64,000 nucleotides of DNA from Sphingomonas baiyangensis (GCF_005144715.1 NZ_SWKR01000002.1:1434146-1498145); one strand, 5' to 3'; positions 9,185-21,768 are shown, counted from the stretch's first letter. Program-made: numbers and translations. Notes: generated by a model not told the origin, from the sequence alone.

Positions 9185-9701
9185 CTGATCCCCCGCCACC
9201 AATTTAGGTGAAAGTGAACATATGCCGCGCGACGGTCAAGCGCTGGCGTTTGGCGATCGGTCGATCACGGCGGCGCGGCAGAGCAGCAACCAGAACGCCG
9301 TCGGAACGCTGAACAGCGACCAGAGCGATTCGATCGCTGGCAATGCCAGCGCGGCGTTGAGCGCATCGGCAAGCGCGAAGGCGGCGAGACCGCCATAGAC
9401 AAAAGTCGCGGCGATCGAGACGAGCGGGCGATCGGCGCGCCAGACGAAGAATGCGAATGGGTCGTCGCTGAACCTAGTCGCTGGCCAAGCCAAAAACGCC
9501 ACTGGAATAGCAGCCAACGGGGCCGCGATGATCGAACCGAAAATCCCTATCGCCACCGAAGCGCCGGCTGCCGGTAGAGTCCCCGTAGCGCCGATGTTGG
9601 TGAAGTAGAGAAGTCCAGCCAGCAGATACAGCGCCGGCAGCACCGCTGCCCCCCACCAAAGGCGTCCGCGCCAATGGCCGGCCAGCGCCAGCCGGCGCCG
9701 C

Positions 9702-12347
<2,646 letters not shown>

Positions 12348-12514
12348 GCACGCCGCTTATGCGACGCCGCGCCCGCGCTCAAGCATTCCATGCGAGGCCA
12401 CCGGGCAGGTCGAAGGCAGGCCGACCGGCCGTGCGGAGGCGCTTTCGATGCTGGCCGACTTGACCCGGCGGGCGCAATCCCCTTGGTTGCGGGCGAACCA
12501 GCTGGAGTGACTGC

Positions 12515-13864
12515 GTGGCCAAGCGCCTGACCCTGTACATCCTCATCGGCCTTGTGCTCGGCATGATCGTCGGCCTGTCGCTCAATCTGTCGATGACCGA
12601 CGATGGCGGGCCGGGCGATGCGCGGCTGGCGGAGATCGCGGGCTATTTCTCGATCGTCACGACGATCTTCCTGCGGCTCATCAAGATGATCATCGCGCCG
12701 CTCGTCTTCTCGACGCTGGTGGCGGGCATCGCGCATATGGGCGACACCTCGGCGCTGGGGCGTGTGGGTGCGCGGGCGATCGCGTGGTTCGTCGGCGCGA
12801 GCCTGGTGTCGCTCACGCTCGGACTGATCCTCGTCAATCTGCTCCAGCCCGGCGTCGGGCTCGACATTCCAATCCCGCCTGCCGACGCTTCGAGCGGCGT
12901 GGCACGCGAGGCGTTCAACCTCACCAATTTCTTCACGCACATCTTCCCCGCCTCGATCTTCGAGGCGATGGCCGACAACGAGATTCTCCAGATCGTCGTC
13001 GCATCGCTGTTCATCGGCGTGGCGATGACGGCGGTGGGCGAGAAGGCGGCGCCGCTGGTGCGCGCGGTCGAATCGCTGGTGCAGGTCATTTTGCAGGTGA
13101 CGAACTACGTCATGCGCTTCGCGCCGTTCGCTGTGTTCGCGGCGGTGGCGGGGACGCTGGCCGAGCGCGGGCCGGCGATCATCGGCAGCCTCGCCTATTT
13201 CATGGGCAGCTTCTACCTCGCGATGGGGCTGTTGTGGTGCCTGCTGCTCGGCGTCGCCTTCGTCATCGTCGGCGGGCGGGTGCGACTGTTGATCGACTAT
13301 ATCCGCGCGCCGCTGCTGCTCGCCTTCTCGACCGCCTCGTCGGAAGCCGCCTATCCGCGCACGCTCGAGGCGCTCGACAAGTTCGGCGTGCCGCCGCGCA
13401 TCGCGAGCTTCGTGCTGCCGCTCGGCTATTCGTTCAACCTCGACGGGTCGATGATCTACATGACCTTCGCGGTGATGTTCATCGCGCAGGCCTATGGCAT
13501 CGACCTGAGCCTGGGCCAGCAGATCACGATGCTACTGATCCTGATGATTACCTCGAAGGGCGTGGCGGGCGTGCCGCGGGCGAGCCTGGTGGTGATCGCG
13601 GCGACGCTTTCGTTCTTCGACATTCCCGAGGCGGGGCTGCTGCTGATCCTCGCGGTCGACCATTTCCTCGACATGGGGCGCTCGGCGACCAATGTCGTCG
13701 GCAACGCGGTGGCGAGCGCGGTGATCGCCAAGTGGGAGCCGGGCGGCAAGCTCGACCCCATCGAGCCCGACGACTATTCGAAACCCGAAGCGCCGAGCGA
13801 CCGGCCGCCGGCTTCGGGGCCGCAGAGCTTCGACGAAATTGGCCCGCGCAAACCGCAGGCCTAA
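12515..13864 (+). CDS. dicarboxylate/amino acid:cation symporter (DAACS/GltP family)
   Basis: A 449-residue secondary transporter of the glutamate/C4-dicarboxylate family, probably coupling uptake to sodium or protons at the inner membrane. Family signatures are present: the serine-rich hairpin AFSTASSEAAYPRTLE, NLDGSMIYM, the hairpin-2 segment ITSKGVAGVPRAS and the substrate-site helix DHFLDMGRSATNVVGNAVA. The C-terminal tail after about residue 415 is hydrophilic and Pro-rich. The start is GTG with GGAG 7 bases upstream. It faces the GST gene, with only 3 bases between the two stops. Substrate specificity between aspartate/glutamate and dicarboxylates cannot be decided. Confidence 0.9.
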   Translation: MAKRLTLYILIGLVLGMIVGLSLNLSMTDDGGPGDARLAEIAGYFSIVTTIFLRLIKMIIAPLVFSTLVAGIAHMGDTSALGRVGARAIAWFVGASLVSLTLGLILVNLLQPGVGLDIPIPPADASSGVAREAFNLTNFFTHIFPASIFEAMADNEILQIVVASLFIGVAMTAVGEKAAPLVRAVESLVQVILQVTNYVMRFAPFAVFAAVAGTLAERGPAIIGSLAYFMGSFYLAMGLLWCLLLGVAFVIVGGRVRLLIDYIRAPLLLAFSTASSEAAYPRTLEALDKFGVPPRIASFVLPLGYSFNLDGSMIYMTFAVMFIAQAYGIDLSLGQQITMLLILMITSKGVAGVPRASLVVIAATLSFFDIPEAGLLLILAVDHFLDMGRSATNVVGNAVASAVIAKWEPGGKLDPIEPDDYSKPEAPSDRPPASGPQSFDEIGPRKPQA

Positions 13865-13867
13865 GCG

Positions 13868-14515
13868 TCAGGCATAGGCGTATGGCCCGCCCTTCGCGAG
13901 CGCGGCCTGATAGGCGGGGCGCGCGTGAATGCGATCGAGCCAGGCGATGGTGGCGGGGCGCTCCTTGTCGAGCCCGGCGCGCGAGCGGGCGGCCTCTAGC
14001 GGGAAGCTCATCATCACGTCGGCGGCGGTGAAGGCGGGGCCGGCGAACCATTCGCGGCTCGAAAGCTCGGCCTCGACGAAATCGAGATGCGTGTCGATCA
14101 TCGGCTGGATGCGCTTCTGGCCGGCCTTGCCGAACAGCGGCACGCGGCCGAGCACGAGCTTGAGCAGCAGCGGCGGCATCAGCGAGCCCTCGGCATAATG
14201 AAGGAAGAAGCGGTAGCGCAGCAGCGCCTCGCGATGTGCAGGCGCGCCGAGCCGGCCATCGGCCTTCTCGACCAGATATTCGATGATCGCGCCGGTCTCG
14301 GCGATGACGCGCGGCGCGTCGTCGCCCGGCGGCGCAGTATCCTCGATCACCGGCGACTTGCCGAGCGGATGGACGCGCTTGAGCTCGGGCGGGGCAAGCA
14401 TCGTCGCCTTGTTGCGCTTGTAGTGGCGGATCTCAAAGGGCAGGCCAAGCTCCTCGAGCAGCCAGAGCACGCGCTGCGAGCGCGAATGTTCGAGATGATG
14501 CACGATGATCGTCAT
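13868..14515 (-). CDS. glutathione S-transferase family protein
   Basis: A 215-residue protein with a thioredoxin-fold N-terminal domain (about 1-80: VHHLEHSRSQRVLWLLEELG, then KSPVIED and a VIAETGAIIEYL helix) and an alpha-helical C-terminal domain (about 90-210) ending in ATIAWLDRIHARPAYQAAL. SRSQRV holds the likely glutathione-activating serine region. The open frame continues far upstream, but the ATG at 14515 overlaps the TGA of the methyltransferase (ATGA) and matches the family N-terminus. The tight coupling suggests a joint detoxification role; the substrate is unknown. Confidence 0.9.
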   Translation of the reverse strand: MTIIVHHLEHSRSQRVLWLLEELGLPFEIRHYKRNKATMLAPPELKRVHPLGKSPVIEDTAPPGDDAPRVIAETGAIIEYLVEKADGRLGAPAHREALLRYRFFLHYAEGSLMPPLLLKLVLGRVPLFGKAGQKRIQPMIDTHLDFVEAELSSREWFAGPAFTAADVMMSFPLEAARSRAGLDKERPATIAWLDRIHARPAYQAALAKGGPYAYA

Positions 14516-15366
14516 GGGGCACTGCCTTTCGGGCGCGAGGGCGCGCGCGCCGACCATAGCCAGGCGGCGGCGGGGAAATCCACGGCCTGATCGTGCAGGC
14601 GCGCCGCGCAGGCGGCGTGGAGGCGAGTGCGCAGCGCCGCCTGCTCGGCGGCGGGCGCGGCGGCGATGGCGGCGGCGACGGGGCCGATGCGGCCGAAGAA
14701 GTCGGCGGCGTCGGCAACGGGATCGGGTCCGCTGCCGGCGACATAGCGATAGGCGGTTCGCCGTGCGGTGGGGTCGATCCAGCCGGCATCGCGCAGCAAC
14801 GCGGCGATCTCGGCCTGGTCGGCGAAGGCGAAGGGACCGGGGCCGGCGGCAAGCCCCTGCCCTGCCGCGCCCGGCGCGGCGAGGCCAAGTTCGGCGAGCA
14901 GCGCATCGGCCCAGTGATTGTCGGCGCGATCGGCGAAGCACGAGAAGACAAGCGGCGCGCCGGGGGCCGAGAGCTGCGCGAGCCGCGCGAAGGCGGCGGC
15001 GGGATCGGCGAAGAACATGACGCCGTGGCGCGAGAACCAGCCGGCGACGGGCGGCGCGGCAGCGAGCGCGTCGCCGAGCGTGAAGGTGGCGTTGGCCATG
15101 CCGGCACCGCGTTCGCGCGCGACGTCGATCAGCGCGGGCGACACGTCGCGACCCTCGATGCCAAGATCAGGCCGCGCGGCGGCGACGGCCAGCGTCGTGG
15201 TGCCGGCGCCGCAGCCGATATCGACGACGCGGCCGGCATCCGGCAGCGTCGCGAGGACCGCGGGCTCAAGGTGCACATCGAGCCCGGCGAAGCTGCGATC
15301 GGTGCGCCGCCACTCGGCAGCCCAGCTCGCACCCACGCGATTCTGCCAATCGGCGGCGGCGGTCAT
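14512..15366 (-). CDS. class I SAM-dependent methyltransferase
   Basis: A 284-residue Rossmann-fold methyltransferase. Motif I, VVDIGCGAGTTTLAVA, is at about residues 47-62 and an acidic loop with the SAM-contacting GRDVSPALIDVARERG follows at about 73-88. The GVMFFADPAAAFARLAQL and LVFSCFADRADNHW segments resemble the UbiE/COQ5-like group acting on small molecules. It is translationally coupled to the downstream GST. The 115-base stretch between its ATG and the end of recA is presumably its promoter region. The methyl acceptor cannot be told from sequence. Confidence 0.85.
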   Translation of the reverse strand: MTAAADWQNRVGASWAAEWRRTDRSFAGLDVHLEPAVLATLPDAGRVVDIGCGAGTTTLAVAAARPDLGIEGRDVSPALIDVARERGAGMANATFTLGDALAAAPPVAGWFSRHGVMFFADPAAAFARLAQLSAPGAPLVFSCFADRADNHWADALLAELGLAAPGAAGQGLAAGPGPFAFADQAEIAALLRDAGWIDPTARRTAYRYVAGSGPDPVADAADFFGRIGPVAAAIAAAPAAEQAALRTRLHAACAARLHDQAVDFPAAAWLWSARAPSRPKGSAP

Positions 15367-15481
15367 CGGCCGGGAAGCGGCTCGAAGTTCACGAAGTTCA
15401 CACGATATCGGCCGGAATTACGGCGCGCGGTGGCGAAAAACCGCCGCGCGCCGCCGATTTCAACCGCCGAAGTGCACATGG

Positions 15482-16555
15482 CTATGCGTCGTCCTCGCCA
15501 TCGGGGCCGACCATCATCTCCTCCGCGACCTTCTCGGTGCGCGCGCGGATCGCCTTTTCGAGCCGCTCGCGCAGCTCGGCATTCTCCTTGAGGAAGGTCT
15601 TGGCGTTCTCGCGCCCCTGGCCGATGCGCACGCTGTCGTAGCTGAACCACGCGCCGGCCTTCTCGACCAGCCCGGCCTTGACGCCGAGATCGAGAATCTC
15701 GCCGATCTTCGAGATGCCCTCGCCGTACATGATGTCGAACTCGACCTGCTTGAACGGCGGCGCGACCTTGTTCTTGACGACCTTGACGCGCGTGGCGTTG
15801 CCGATGATGTCGTCGCGGTCCTTGATCTGGCCGGTACGGCGGATGTCGAGGCGCACCGAGGCGTAGAACTTGAGCGCATTGCCGCCCGTCGTCGTCTCGG
15901 GATTGCCGTACATCACGCCGATCTTCATGCGCAGCTGGTTGATGAAGATGACCATGCAGCGCGACCGGCTGATCGAGCCGGTGAGCTTGCGCAGCGACTG
16001 CGACATGAGGCGCGCCTGGAGGCCGACATGGCTGTCGCCCATCTCGCCCTCGATCTCGGCGCGCGGCACGAGTGCCGCGACCGAATCGACCACGAGCACG
16101 TCGATGGCGTTCGAGCGCACCAGCGTATCGACGATCTCCAATGCCTGCTCGCCGGTATCGGGCTGCGAGACGATGAGCTCGTCGATATTGACGCCGAGCT
16201 TCTTGGCATAGACGGGATCGAGCGCGTGCTCGGCATCGACGAAGGCGGCGGTGCCGCCGCCCCGCTGCGCCTCGGCGATGACGTGCAGCGCCAGCGTGGT
16301 CTTGCCCGACGATTCGGGGCCGTACACCTCGATGACGCGGCCGCGCGGCAGCCCGCCGACGCCCAATGCGATATCGAGGCCGAGCGAGCCCGTGGAGATC
16401 GCCTCGACCTGCATCGTCTCCTTCGAGCCCAGGCGCATCGCCGAGCCCTTGCCGAAGGCGCGATCGATCTGCGCGAGTGCGGCGTCGAGCGCCTTCTGCC
16501 GGTCTGCGTTCGCGGTCGCCATGTCGTTCCCGATCACCTTGAGCTGTGCTGCCAT
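15482..16555 (-). CDS. recA: recombinase RecA
   Basis: DNA-dependent ATPase that drives homologous recombination and triggers LexA self-cleavage in the SOS response. The product is 357 residues with Walker [10 protein letters not shown] at 79-87, Walker [11 protein letters not shown], loop L1 [17 protein letters not shown], loop L2 [19 protein letters not shown] and an acidic C-terminal tail ([12 protein letters not shown]). The ATG at 16555 and an in-frame ATG 11 codons later are both possible. An SOS box lies 78 bases upstream at 16633-16647, so DNA-damage induction is well supported. Confidence 0.98.
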   Translation of the reverse strand: MAAQLKVIGNDMATANADRQKALDAALAQIDRAFGKGSAMRLGSKETMQVEAISTGSLGLDIALGVGGLPRGRVIEVYGPESSGKTTLALHVIAEAQRGGGTAAFVDAEHALDPVYAKKLGVNIDELIVSQPDTGEQALEIVDTLVRSNAIDVLVVDSVAALVPRAEIEGEMGDSHVGLQARLMSQSLRKLTGSISRSRCMVIFINQLRMKIGVMYGNPETTTGGNALKFYASVRLDIRRTGQIKDRDDIIGNATRVKVVKNKVAPPFKQVEFDIMYGEGISKIGEILDLGVKAGLVEKAGAWFSYDSVRIGQGRENAKTFLKENAELRERLEKAIRARTEKVAEEMMVGPDGEDDA

Positions 16556-16632
16556 GTCCGCTTTCCTCGCTAGAGCAACCGCGCCGGGGGTTCAACGCGC
16601 GTGTTGGATCTTGTACCGCGTTTGTTCGAGCG

Positions 16633-16647
16633 GAACAAGAGGGGAAC
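16633..16647 (-). promoter_or_regulatory. SOS box (LexA site, alphaproteobacterial type)
   Basis: Read on the minus strand the sequence is GTTC-CCCTCTT-GTTC, an exact GTTC-N7-GTTC direct repeat. That is the LexA operator established for alphaproteobacteria. It sits 78 bases before the recA ATG and 47 bases before the likely ATG of the divergent diguanylate cyclase gene, so LexA bound here could affect both promoters. Confidence 0.85.
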
Positions 16648-16693
16648 GGGGAGTGGTAAATGTCGCTTAACCGCTGCGCGATACGACCCCCTT

Positions 16694-18484
16694 ATGGGTT
16701 CGCGTATCGGTCAGTTCGCCTTGGGTCCGCTCGGCACGGGCATTGCCTATCTGGTCCTCGCGCTTGGGGCGATCGCGCTGTCGGCGGGTGTTGGCAACGT
16801 AGCAATCGCCTGGCCGCCGAGCGGGTTGATGCTGGCGGTGGTGCTGCTGGTGCCGCGCGGCAAGCTGCCGTGGCACGTCGCCAGCGCGACGGCGGCGAGC
16901 TTCGTCGCCAACCTGATCGCCGGAAGCGCGCCCGCAGCCGCGCTCGGCTACACGATCGCCAACCTGACCGAGATGGCGGTTGCCGCCGCACTGCTGCGGC
17001 GCGGCGGCGTGTGCCGCGTGTCGTTCGTGGCGCCGCAGGGGCTGTTCTGCTTCGCGATGGCATCGCTGCTGGCGGCGGCGAGCAGCACGCTGGTGGCGGC
17101 GCTCGTATCACCCGGCGCCGGCATGGCGTTCATCGAATCATGGTTCGTGACGGTGCTGCTCGGCATGTTCCTGTTCGCCCCGCCGATCGTGGTGCTGGCC
17201 GAACTGCCCGCGACGCAGCGCCGGCCGCTGCGCGACCGCACCGATGTGGCGGCGGCGGCGGGATCGCTGCTGCTCGTCACGCTCTCGGCAGCGCTCGCCT
17301 TCGGGCAGGATCGCTATCCGGTGCAGTTCCTGCCGATGATGGCGATGATGTTCGCGGTACTGCGTTGGGGCGTGGCGGGGGCGGTGCTGAGCGTCGGCAC
17401 GACCGCGATCATCGGCACGATCGCGATGCTGGGGCATCTGCCGCGTGCCGACGGCCTTTCGCTACTGGCGCATGTGCGGTTGCTGCAACTTCATCTGGTC
17501 GCGATGCTGGCGGCGGCGCTGCCGATGGCGATGCTGCTGGCGACGCGGACCAACCTGCGCCGTGCACTTGCCGAGCGCGTGCGGTTGCTCGACCAGTCCG
17601 AGCTGCTTTCGGGCGTGGGGCACTGGCGCGTCGAGCCGGGTGCCGAGCGGCCCTATTGGTCTCCCGCGGTGTTCGCGATCCACGGCCTGCCGCCGGGTAC
17701 GCCGCCGCCCTTGCTGAGCGAGGCGATCGACTTCTACCATCCCGACGATCGCGAACGCGTAAGCGCGCTGGTGGGCGAGGCGATCGAGACAGGCGTGCCC
17801 TTCCGCTTCGAGTCGCGGCTGCTGCTGCGCGACGGATCGATCCGCCATGTCGTTTCGCAGGGCGAGCGCGACTTTTCGAGCGTCGACGGCGCGATCGGCC
17901 TGTTCGGGCTGATCCAGGACGTGACCGAGCAGATCGAGGCGCGGCGGCTGCTCGACGAGGCGCGTCGCACCGCCGAACGCGCCGCCGAGGAAGCGCGGCA
18001 CCTGGCCGAAACCGACATGCTGACTTGCATCGCCAACCGGCGCAGCGTGATCGCCAGCCTCGACCGCGCGATCGACACCGCCGCGCGCGACGATGGCTGC
18101 CTGGCGATCGCGCTGTTCGACCTCGACCACTTCAAGAGCATCAACGACGGCTTCGGCCATGCCGGCGGCGACGCGGTGCTGCGCGATGTGGCGCGCGTGG
18201 CGGCGGGATGCCTGCGCCACGGCGACAGCATCGGGCGGATCGGCGGCGAGGAGTTCCTCATCGTGCTGGCGGGTGCCGACCGCGCGAGCGCCGAGCGCGT
18301 GGCCGAGCGCGTGCGCCTCGCCATCGAGCAACGCGTGTCGATCGGCCTGCGGCGCGTGACGATCAGCGCGGGCGTGGCGACGATGGGCGACGATCGCGAC
18401 CGCGACGCGCTGCTCGAACGCGCCGACCGCGCGCTCTATGCGGCGAAGGCAGGCGGCCGCAACCGCTGGTGCATGGCGGCGTAG
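16694..18484 (+). CDS. membrane diguanylate cyclase with MASE1, PAS and GGDEF domains
   Basis: Makes cyclic di-GMP from two GTP. Residues 1-290 hold about eight membrane segments of the MASE1 sensor type (IAWPPSGLMLAVVLLVPR is characteristic). A PAS domain follows (about 305-420, starting GVGHWRVEPGAE), then a GGDEF domain (about 435-596). The active-site motif is GGEEF at 517-521, and an inhibitory I-site RHGD lies at 508-511, exactly five residues before it, so the enzyme is probably active and product-inhibited. The frame opens at a GTG at 16601, but the ATG at 16694 starts the first membrane helix. It is divergent from recA and shares its SOS-box region. Confidence 0.88.
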   Translation: MGSRIGQFALGPLGTGIAYLVLALGAIALSAGVGNVAIAWPPSGLMLAVVLLVPRGKLPWHVASATAASFVANLIAGSAPAAALGYTIANLTEMAVAAALLRRGGVCRVSFVAPQGLFCFAMASLLAAASSTLVAALVSPGAGMAFIESWFVTVLLGMFLFAPPIVVLAELPATQRRPLRDRTDVAAAAGSLLLVTLSAALAFGQDRYPVQFLPMMAMMFAVLRWGVAGAVLSVGTTAIIGTIAMLGHLPRADGLSLLAHVRLLQLHLVAMLAAALPMAMLLATRTNLRRALAERVRLLDQSELLSGVGHWRVEPGAERPYWSPAVFAIHGLPPGTPPPLLSEAIDFYHPDDRERVSALVGEAIETGVPFRFESRLLLRDGSIRHVVSQGERDFSSVDGAIGLFGLIQDVTEQIEARRLLDEARRTAERAAEEARHLAETDMLTCIANRRSVIASLDRAIDTAARDDGCLAIALFDLDHFKSINDGFGHAGGDAVLRDVARVAAGCLRHGDSIGRIGGEEFLIVLAGADRASAERVAERVRLAIEQRVSIGLRRVTISAGVATMGDDRDRDALLERADRALYAAKAGGRNRWCMAA

Positions 18485-18533
18485 GCGGGGGCCGGCGAAC
18501 ACCCGACCGGGTTCTCGCTAGGCTCGAACACTG

Positions 18534-18560
18534 CCCCTCGACTTCGCTCGGGACAAACGG
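18534..18560. repeat. dispersed short repeat, divergent copy
   Basis: A 27-base sequence of the type CCCCTCGACTTCGCTCGGGA followed by CAAACGG. It resembles the CTTCGACAAGCTCAGG-ACGAACGG repeats elsewhere in the window, with substitutions in the core. It lies in the 157-base gap between the diguanylate cyclase and the response regulator, in which I see nothing else. Confidence 0.5.
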
Positions 18561-18641
18561 TTTGCAGGAGGTTGCGGTCCGCGTCGCTTAGGCCGCGCGT
18601 ACAAGGTGCCGGCCACGTGTTTCACCCCGCCGAAGCCGATC

Positions 18642-18986
18642 CTAGAGTGAAGCGAGAGCCTTTTCGACGCCGTCCATGGTGAAGGGCTTGGCGAGGACGG
18701 GACGCTCGGCATGCGCATCGGCCAGCGTGTCGCCGCCCGTCGCCAGCACGAAGGGGATGCCGCGCTGGGCAAGCGCATCGGCGACGGGCCAGCTCTTCTC
18801 GCCGCCGCGCAGATTGACGTCGAGGATCGCGGCGTCGATGCTTCCGCCTTCGATACAGTCGAGCGCGCTCGCCACGGTCTCGGCGGTGCCCGCCACTTGC
18901 TTGCCGAGAACGTCGAGGAAATCCTCGAGCATCATCGCGATCAGGGGCTCGTCCTCGACAATGAGGATACGCGTCGGTTCGGTCAT
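18642..18986 (-). CDS. single-domain response regulator (CheY-like receiver)
   Basis: A 114-residue protein that is only a receiver domain. Acidic residues E11 and D12, the phospho-acceptor D56 in ILDVNLRGG, Thr in LATGGD and Lys in LAKPF are all in place, so it should be phosphorylated. It has no output domain. The frame extends to 19022, but the ATG at 18986 gives a normal receiver start. The sequence, with LDVNLRGGEKSWPVADAL, is close to stand-alone receivers associated with HWE-type kinases in alphaproteobacteria. It lies downstream of cckA but is separated from it by a strong hairpin, so it probably has its own promoter. Confidence 0.88.
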   Translation of the reverse strand: MTEPTRILIVEDEPLIAMMLEDFLDVLGKQVAGTAETVASALDCIEGGSIDAAILDVNLRGGEKSWPVADALAQRGIPFVLATGGDTLADAHAERPVLAKPFTMDGVEKALASL

Positions 18987-19071
18987 CGCGCCGTCAGTGG
19001 CACGGCGGCGTGACTTCGCCAAGCCTTATCGGCGCCGGTGTCTCGATGCGCCGGGGCGCATTCGATCGGCA

Positions 19072-19141
19072 CCGGCCCGCTCCCCCACCCGGCCACCCAC
19101 TTGAGTATCCTGATGGGTGGCCGGGTGGGGGAGCGGGCCGG
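19072..19141. terminator. perfect 28-bp inverted repeat with 14-nt loop
   Basis: The arms at 19072-19099 and 19114-19141 are exact reverse complements and surround a 14-base loop. The element starts 10 bases after the cckA stop on the minus strand. It has no T-tract on either side, so it is not a textbook intrinsic terminator. It could act as a strong hairpin that stabilises the cckA mRNA 3' end or as a palindromic repeat element. Confidence 0.7.
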
Positions 19142-19151
19142 CGCCGCCATA

Positions 19152-21536
19152 TCAACTATCGTCGAGCACCGCGCGTGCCGCTTCGGCAAGCTGCTGGACC
19201 GAAAAGGGTTTGGGCAGGAAGGCGACGTGATCGAGGTCGATCGAACGGCGCAACTGCTCTTCGGCATAACCCGACATGAACAGGATGGGCAGATCGGGAT
19301 AGCGCTCGCGCGCCTTGGCCACCATCGTGGGGCCGTCCATCAGCGGCATCACCACGTCGGACACGAGCAGATCGGGCCGCTCGCCGGCTTCGAGCAGTTC
19401 GAGCGCGGCCTCGCCATTCTCGGCGGTGAGCACCTTGTAGCCCTGGCGCGTCAGCGCGCGTTCGGCGACGGCACGCACCATCGCCTCGTCCTCGACCAGC
19501 AGGATCGTGCCCGATCCCCAGGTATCGCCGCGCTTCTCGGGCCGCGGCGCGGGCTTCGCCGCTGCCAGCTCGGGCACGGCATGGTGGACGGGCAGATAGA
19601 TGGTGAACACCGCGCCCTCGCCCGCCGGCGATTCGGCGAAGATGTAGCCGCCCGACTGCTTGACGATGCCGTAGACGGTCGAGAGGCCGAGGCCCGTGCC
19701 CTTGCCGACTTCCTTGGTGGTGAAGAACGGCTCGAAGATCTTGGGCAGCACGTCGGGCGCGATGCCGGCGCCGGTATCGCTGATGCGCAGCGCCGAGTAA
19801 TCGCCGACGGGCAGCACCTCGTCGGCCATGCGGCGCACCTGCTGGGCCGAAACCGCGAAGGTCTCGATCGTCAGCGTGCCGCCGCCCTTGGGGTTGGTGG
19901 CGAGCATCGCGTCGCGCGCATTGACCGCGAGGTTGACAACGACCTGTTCGAGCTGGCCGGGATCGGCGCGTACCGGACCCAGCCCGCGCCCGTGGCGGAC
20001 ATCGAGCCGCACCGTCTCGCCCAGCAGGCGCGTGAGCAGCGCCGATACCTCGGACACCACATCGGGCAGTTGCAGCGTCTGCGGCCGCAGCGTCTGCTGG
20101 CGCGAGAAGGCGAGCAGCTGGCGCGTGAGGCTGGCGGCGCGGTTCGAATTGGCGCGGATCTGCTGGATGTCGTCGTAATCGCTGTCGCCGGGCGAATGGC
20201 GCATCAGCATCAGGTCGCAATGGCCGATGATCGCGGTGAGGATGTTGTTGAAGTCGTGCGCGACGCCGCCCGCCAGCTGGCCAACGGCCTGCATCTTGGT
20301 GGCCTGCATCACCTGCTGCTTGAGCTGGCCCTCCTCGCCCGATTCGCGCAGGCTGAGGATGACGGCGGCGTCGCCCAGCCCGCGCGCGCTGGCGAGCGCG
20401 ATCGCCAGCGGCTCGTCGGGACGCGCGGCAAGGCGCACCTGGATGTCGGCACTCTGAGCCGCACCGCCCGAGAAGCGCCGCACAGCATCGGCAAGCGCGC
20501 CCTTGTCCTCGCGCACCACCAGATCGCCGGGATAGAGCGGCGGGCGCGCGGCATCGATGCCCGCGGCACGCGCGAACGCATCGTTCATGTGCGCGAAGCG
20601 GCCGTCGCGATCGACCAGAGCAAGCCCGAAGGGCAGCAGCGACACGAGCGCGCGGACATGCGCGGCGACGTTCGAGCCGATCGTCGCGGGAAGGCCGGCA
20701 TCCTCCTCGTCGAGCAGCGCCACGAGCAATTGCGCTTCGCCCACCGCCTGCGGCAGCTGGACGAGGCGCAGCGGCGTGCCGACATTGCCCTCGCGATCGA
20801 AGCGCAGCAGGCCGCGCGCGTCGCTGTGCAGGAAGCGCGCGAAGTCGCTGCCCTCGACGGGGGCGTCGGCGGCCCCCATCGCGCGCTGGCGGAACACGCG
20901 GTTGGCACCGGCGATGCGCCCCTCGGGCGACATCGCGACGACCATGACGCCGGCGGCACCCAGCCGCTCGCCCGCCTCGCCCGCGACCATCGCGGCGAGA
21001 TCGACGACCGGTCGCTCGCCATCGCGCACCGGGGCGAAGCGCCAGACGATGCGATCGCCGCCGGCGCGCGTGATCGCCACGTCGAGCGTCTGGCCGCCAT
21101 GCGCGAGGCCGCTGCCCGCCGCCGCGCCATCGCGCCACGCCGCGCGCCCGACATTGCCGAGCCGCGCGATCGCGGCATCGTCGAGCGGCAGGTTGGGCGG
21201 CGTCGGCAGGCCGGCGAACATCGCTTCATAGGCGCTATTGGCGCAGACCAGCCGGCCGGCGCGATCGGTGACGGCGACGGCATCGGCGCTGGCATCGGCG
21301 AGCATGCGCATCAGCGACCAGTCGATGGCGGGCGCCTGCGGCGTAGTGCGCGACGGCAGGCTGCGCGCCGCCACGACGCCGCCGCCGACGAGCAGCGCTA
21401 CCGCAGCGAAGCCCGCCGCGACCATGCCGTCGCCGACGATCCACAGAATGAGCAGCGCGGCGGCAAGTCCCGCGCCGGCGGCGATCGCCATCGCGGTCCA
21501 GGGCGTGCGCGATTCGGGCGGCGAGAGCGTAAGCAT
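19152..21536 (-). CDS. cckA: cell-cycle hybrid histidine kinase CckA
   Basis: Membrane kinase that feeds phosphate through ChpT to CtrA and controls the alphaproteobacterial cell cycle. The product is 794 residues from the ATG at 21536. Two membrane helices lie at about 13-58, PAS-like regions follow, then the HisKA domain with H427 in [17 protein letters not shown], an HATPase domain ([38 protein letters not shown]) and a C-terminal receiver with D727 in [11 protein letters not shown]. The open frame extends to 21710, but the two ATGs at 21542 and 21536 precede the first helix. ChpT and CtrA are not in this window. Confidence 0.92.
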   Translation of the reverse strand: MLTLSPPESRTPWTAMAIAAGAGLAAALLILWIVGDGMVAAGFAAVALLVGGGVVAARSLPSRTTPQAPAIDWSLMRMLADASADAVAVTDRAGRLVCANSAYEAMFAGLPTPPNLPLDDAAIARLGNVGRAAWRDGAAAGSGLAHGGQTLDVAITRAGGDRIVWRFAPVRDGERPVVDLAAMVAGEAGERLGAAGVMVVAMSPEGRIAGANRVFRQRAMGAADAPVEGSDFARFLHSDARGLLRFDREGNVGTPLRLVQLPQAVGEAQLLVALLDEEDAGLPATIGSNVAAHVRALVSLLPFGLALVDRDGRFAHMNDAFARAAGIDAARPPLYPGDLVVREDKGALADAVRRFSGGAAQSADIQVRLAARPDEPLAIALASARGLGDAAVILSLRESGEEGQLKQQVMQATKMQAVGQLAGGVAHDFNNILTAIIGHCDLMLMRHSPGDSDYDDIQQIRANSNRAASLTRQLLAFSRQQTLRPQTLQLPDVVSEVSALLTRLLGETVRLDVRHGRGLGPVRADPGQLEQVVVNLAVNARDAMLATNPKGGGTLTIETFAVSAQQVRRMADEVLPVGDYSALRISDTGAGIAPDVLPKIFEPFFTTKEVGKGTGLGLSTVYGIVKQSGGYIFAESPAGEGAVFTIYLPVHHAVPELAAAKPAPRPEKRGDTWGSGTILLVEDEAMVRAVAERALTRQGYKVLTAENGEAALELLEAGERPDLLVSDVVMPLMDGPTMVAKARERYPDLPILFMSGYAEEQLRRSIDLDHVAFLPKPFSVQQLAEAARAVLDDS

Positions 21537-21699
21537 CGGCATGGCCTGCGGCTCTCGGCCATCGCGGCGCGATGCGTCAAGCGACGATGCGGGGGTTGAG
21601 GGCAAGCGCGGAAGACGCCCCGCCCTCGCCTGCGTGGCATCGGCAATCGCCGGGGCCGCCCCCTTCGACTGCTTGCCTGTGGCAGTCGCTTCAGGGCCG

Positions 21700-21725
21700 C
21701 CCTTCGACAAGCTCAGGACGAACGG
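21700..21725. repeat. dispersed CTTCGACAAGCTCAGG repeat
   Basis: A copy reading CCCTTCGACAAGCTCAGG followed by ACGAACGG, in the 226-base gap upstream of cckA. Related copies occur at 47658, 47742, 47811, 60726 and 60786. Nothing else is clear in this gap apart from a G-run near 21762. Confidence 0.8.
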
Positions 21726-21768
21726 AATGAGGGTGGGAGCCGGTTCGTAGATTCACCGCCGGGGGGGG

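Noticed and set aside
6962..9211. 749-codon open frame on + opposite the S9 peptidase
   Set aside because: It mirrors the peptidase frame, is very rich in Arg, Gly and Ala, has no recognisable motif, and is a typical high-GC antisense shadow.
15387..15399. GTTC repeat near the end of recA that looks like a second SOS box
   Set aside because: The two GTTC units are separated by 5 bases, not 7, and the site is downstream of recA.
19038..21599. 853-codon open frame on + opposite cckA
   Set aside because: cckA is well supported by its HisKA, HATPase and receiver motifs; the antisense frame only reflects GC codon bias.
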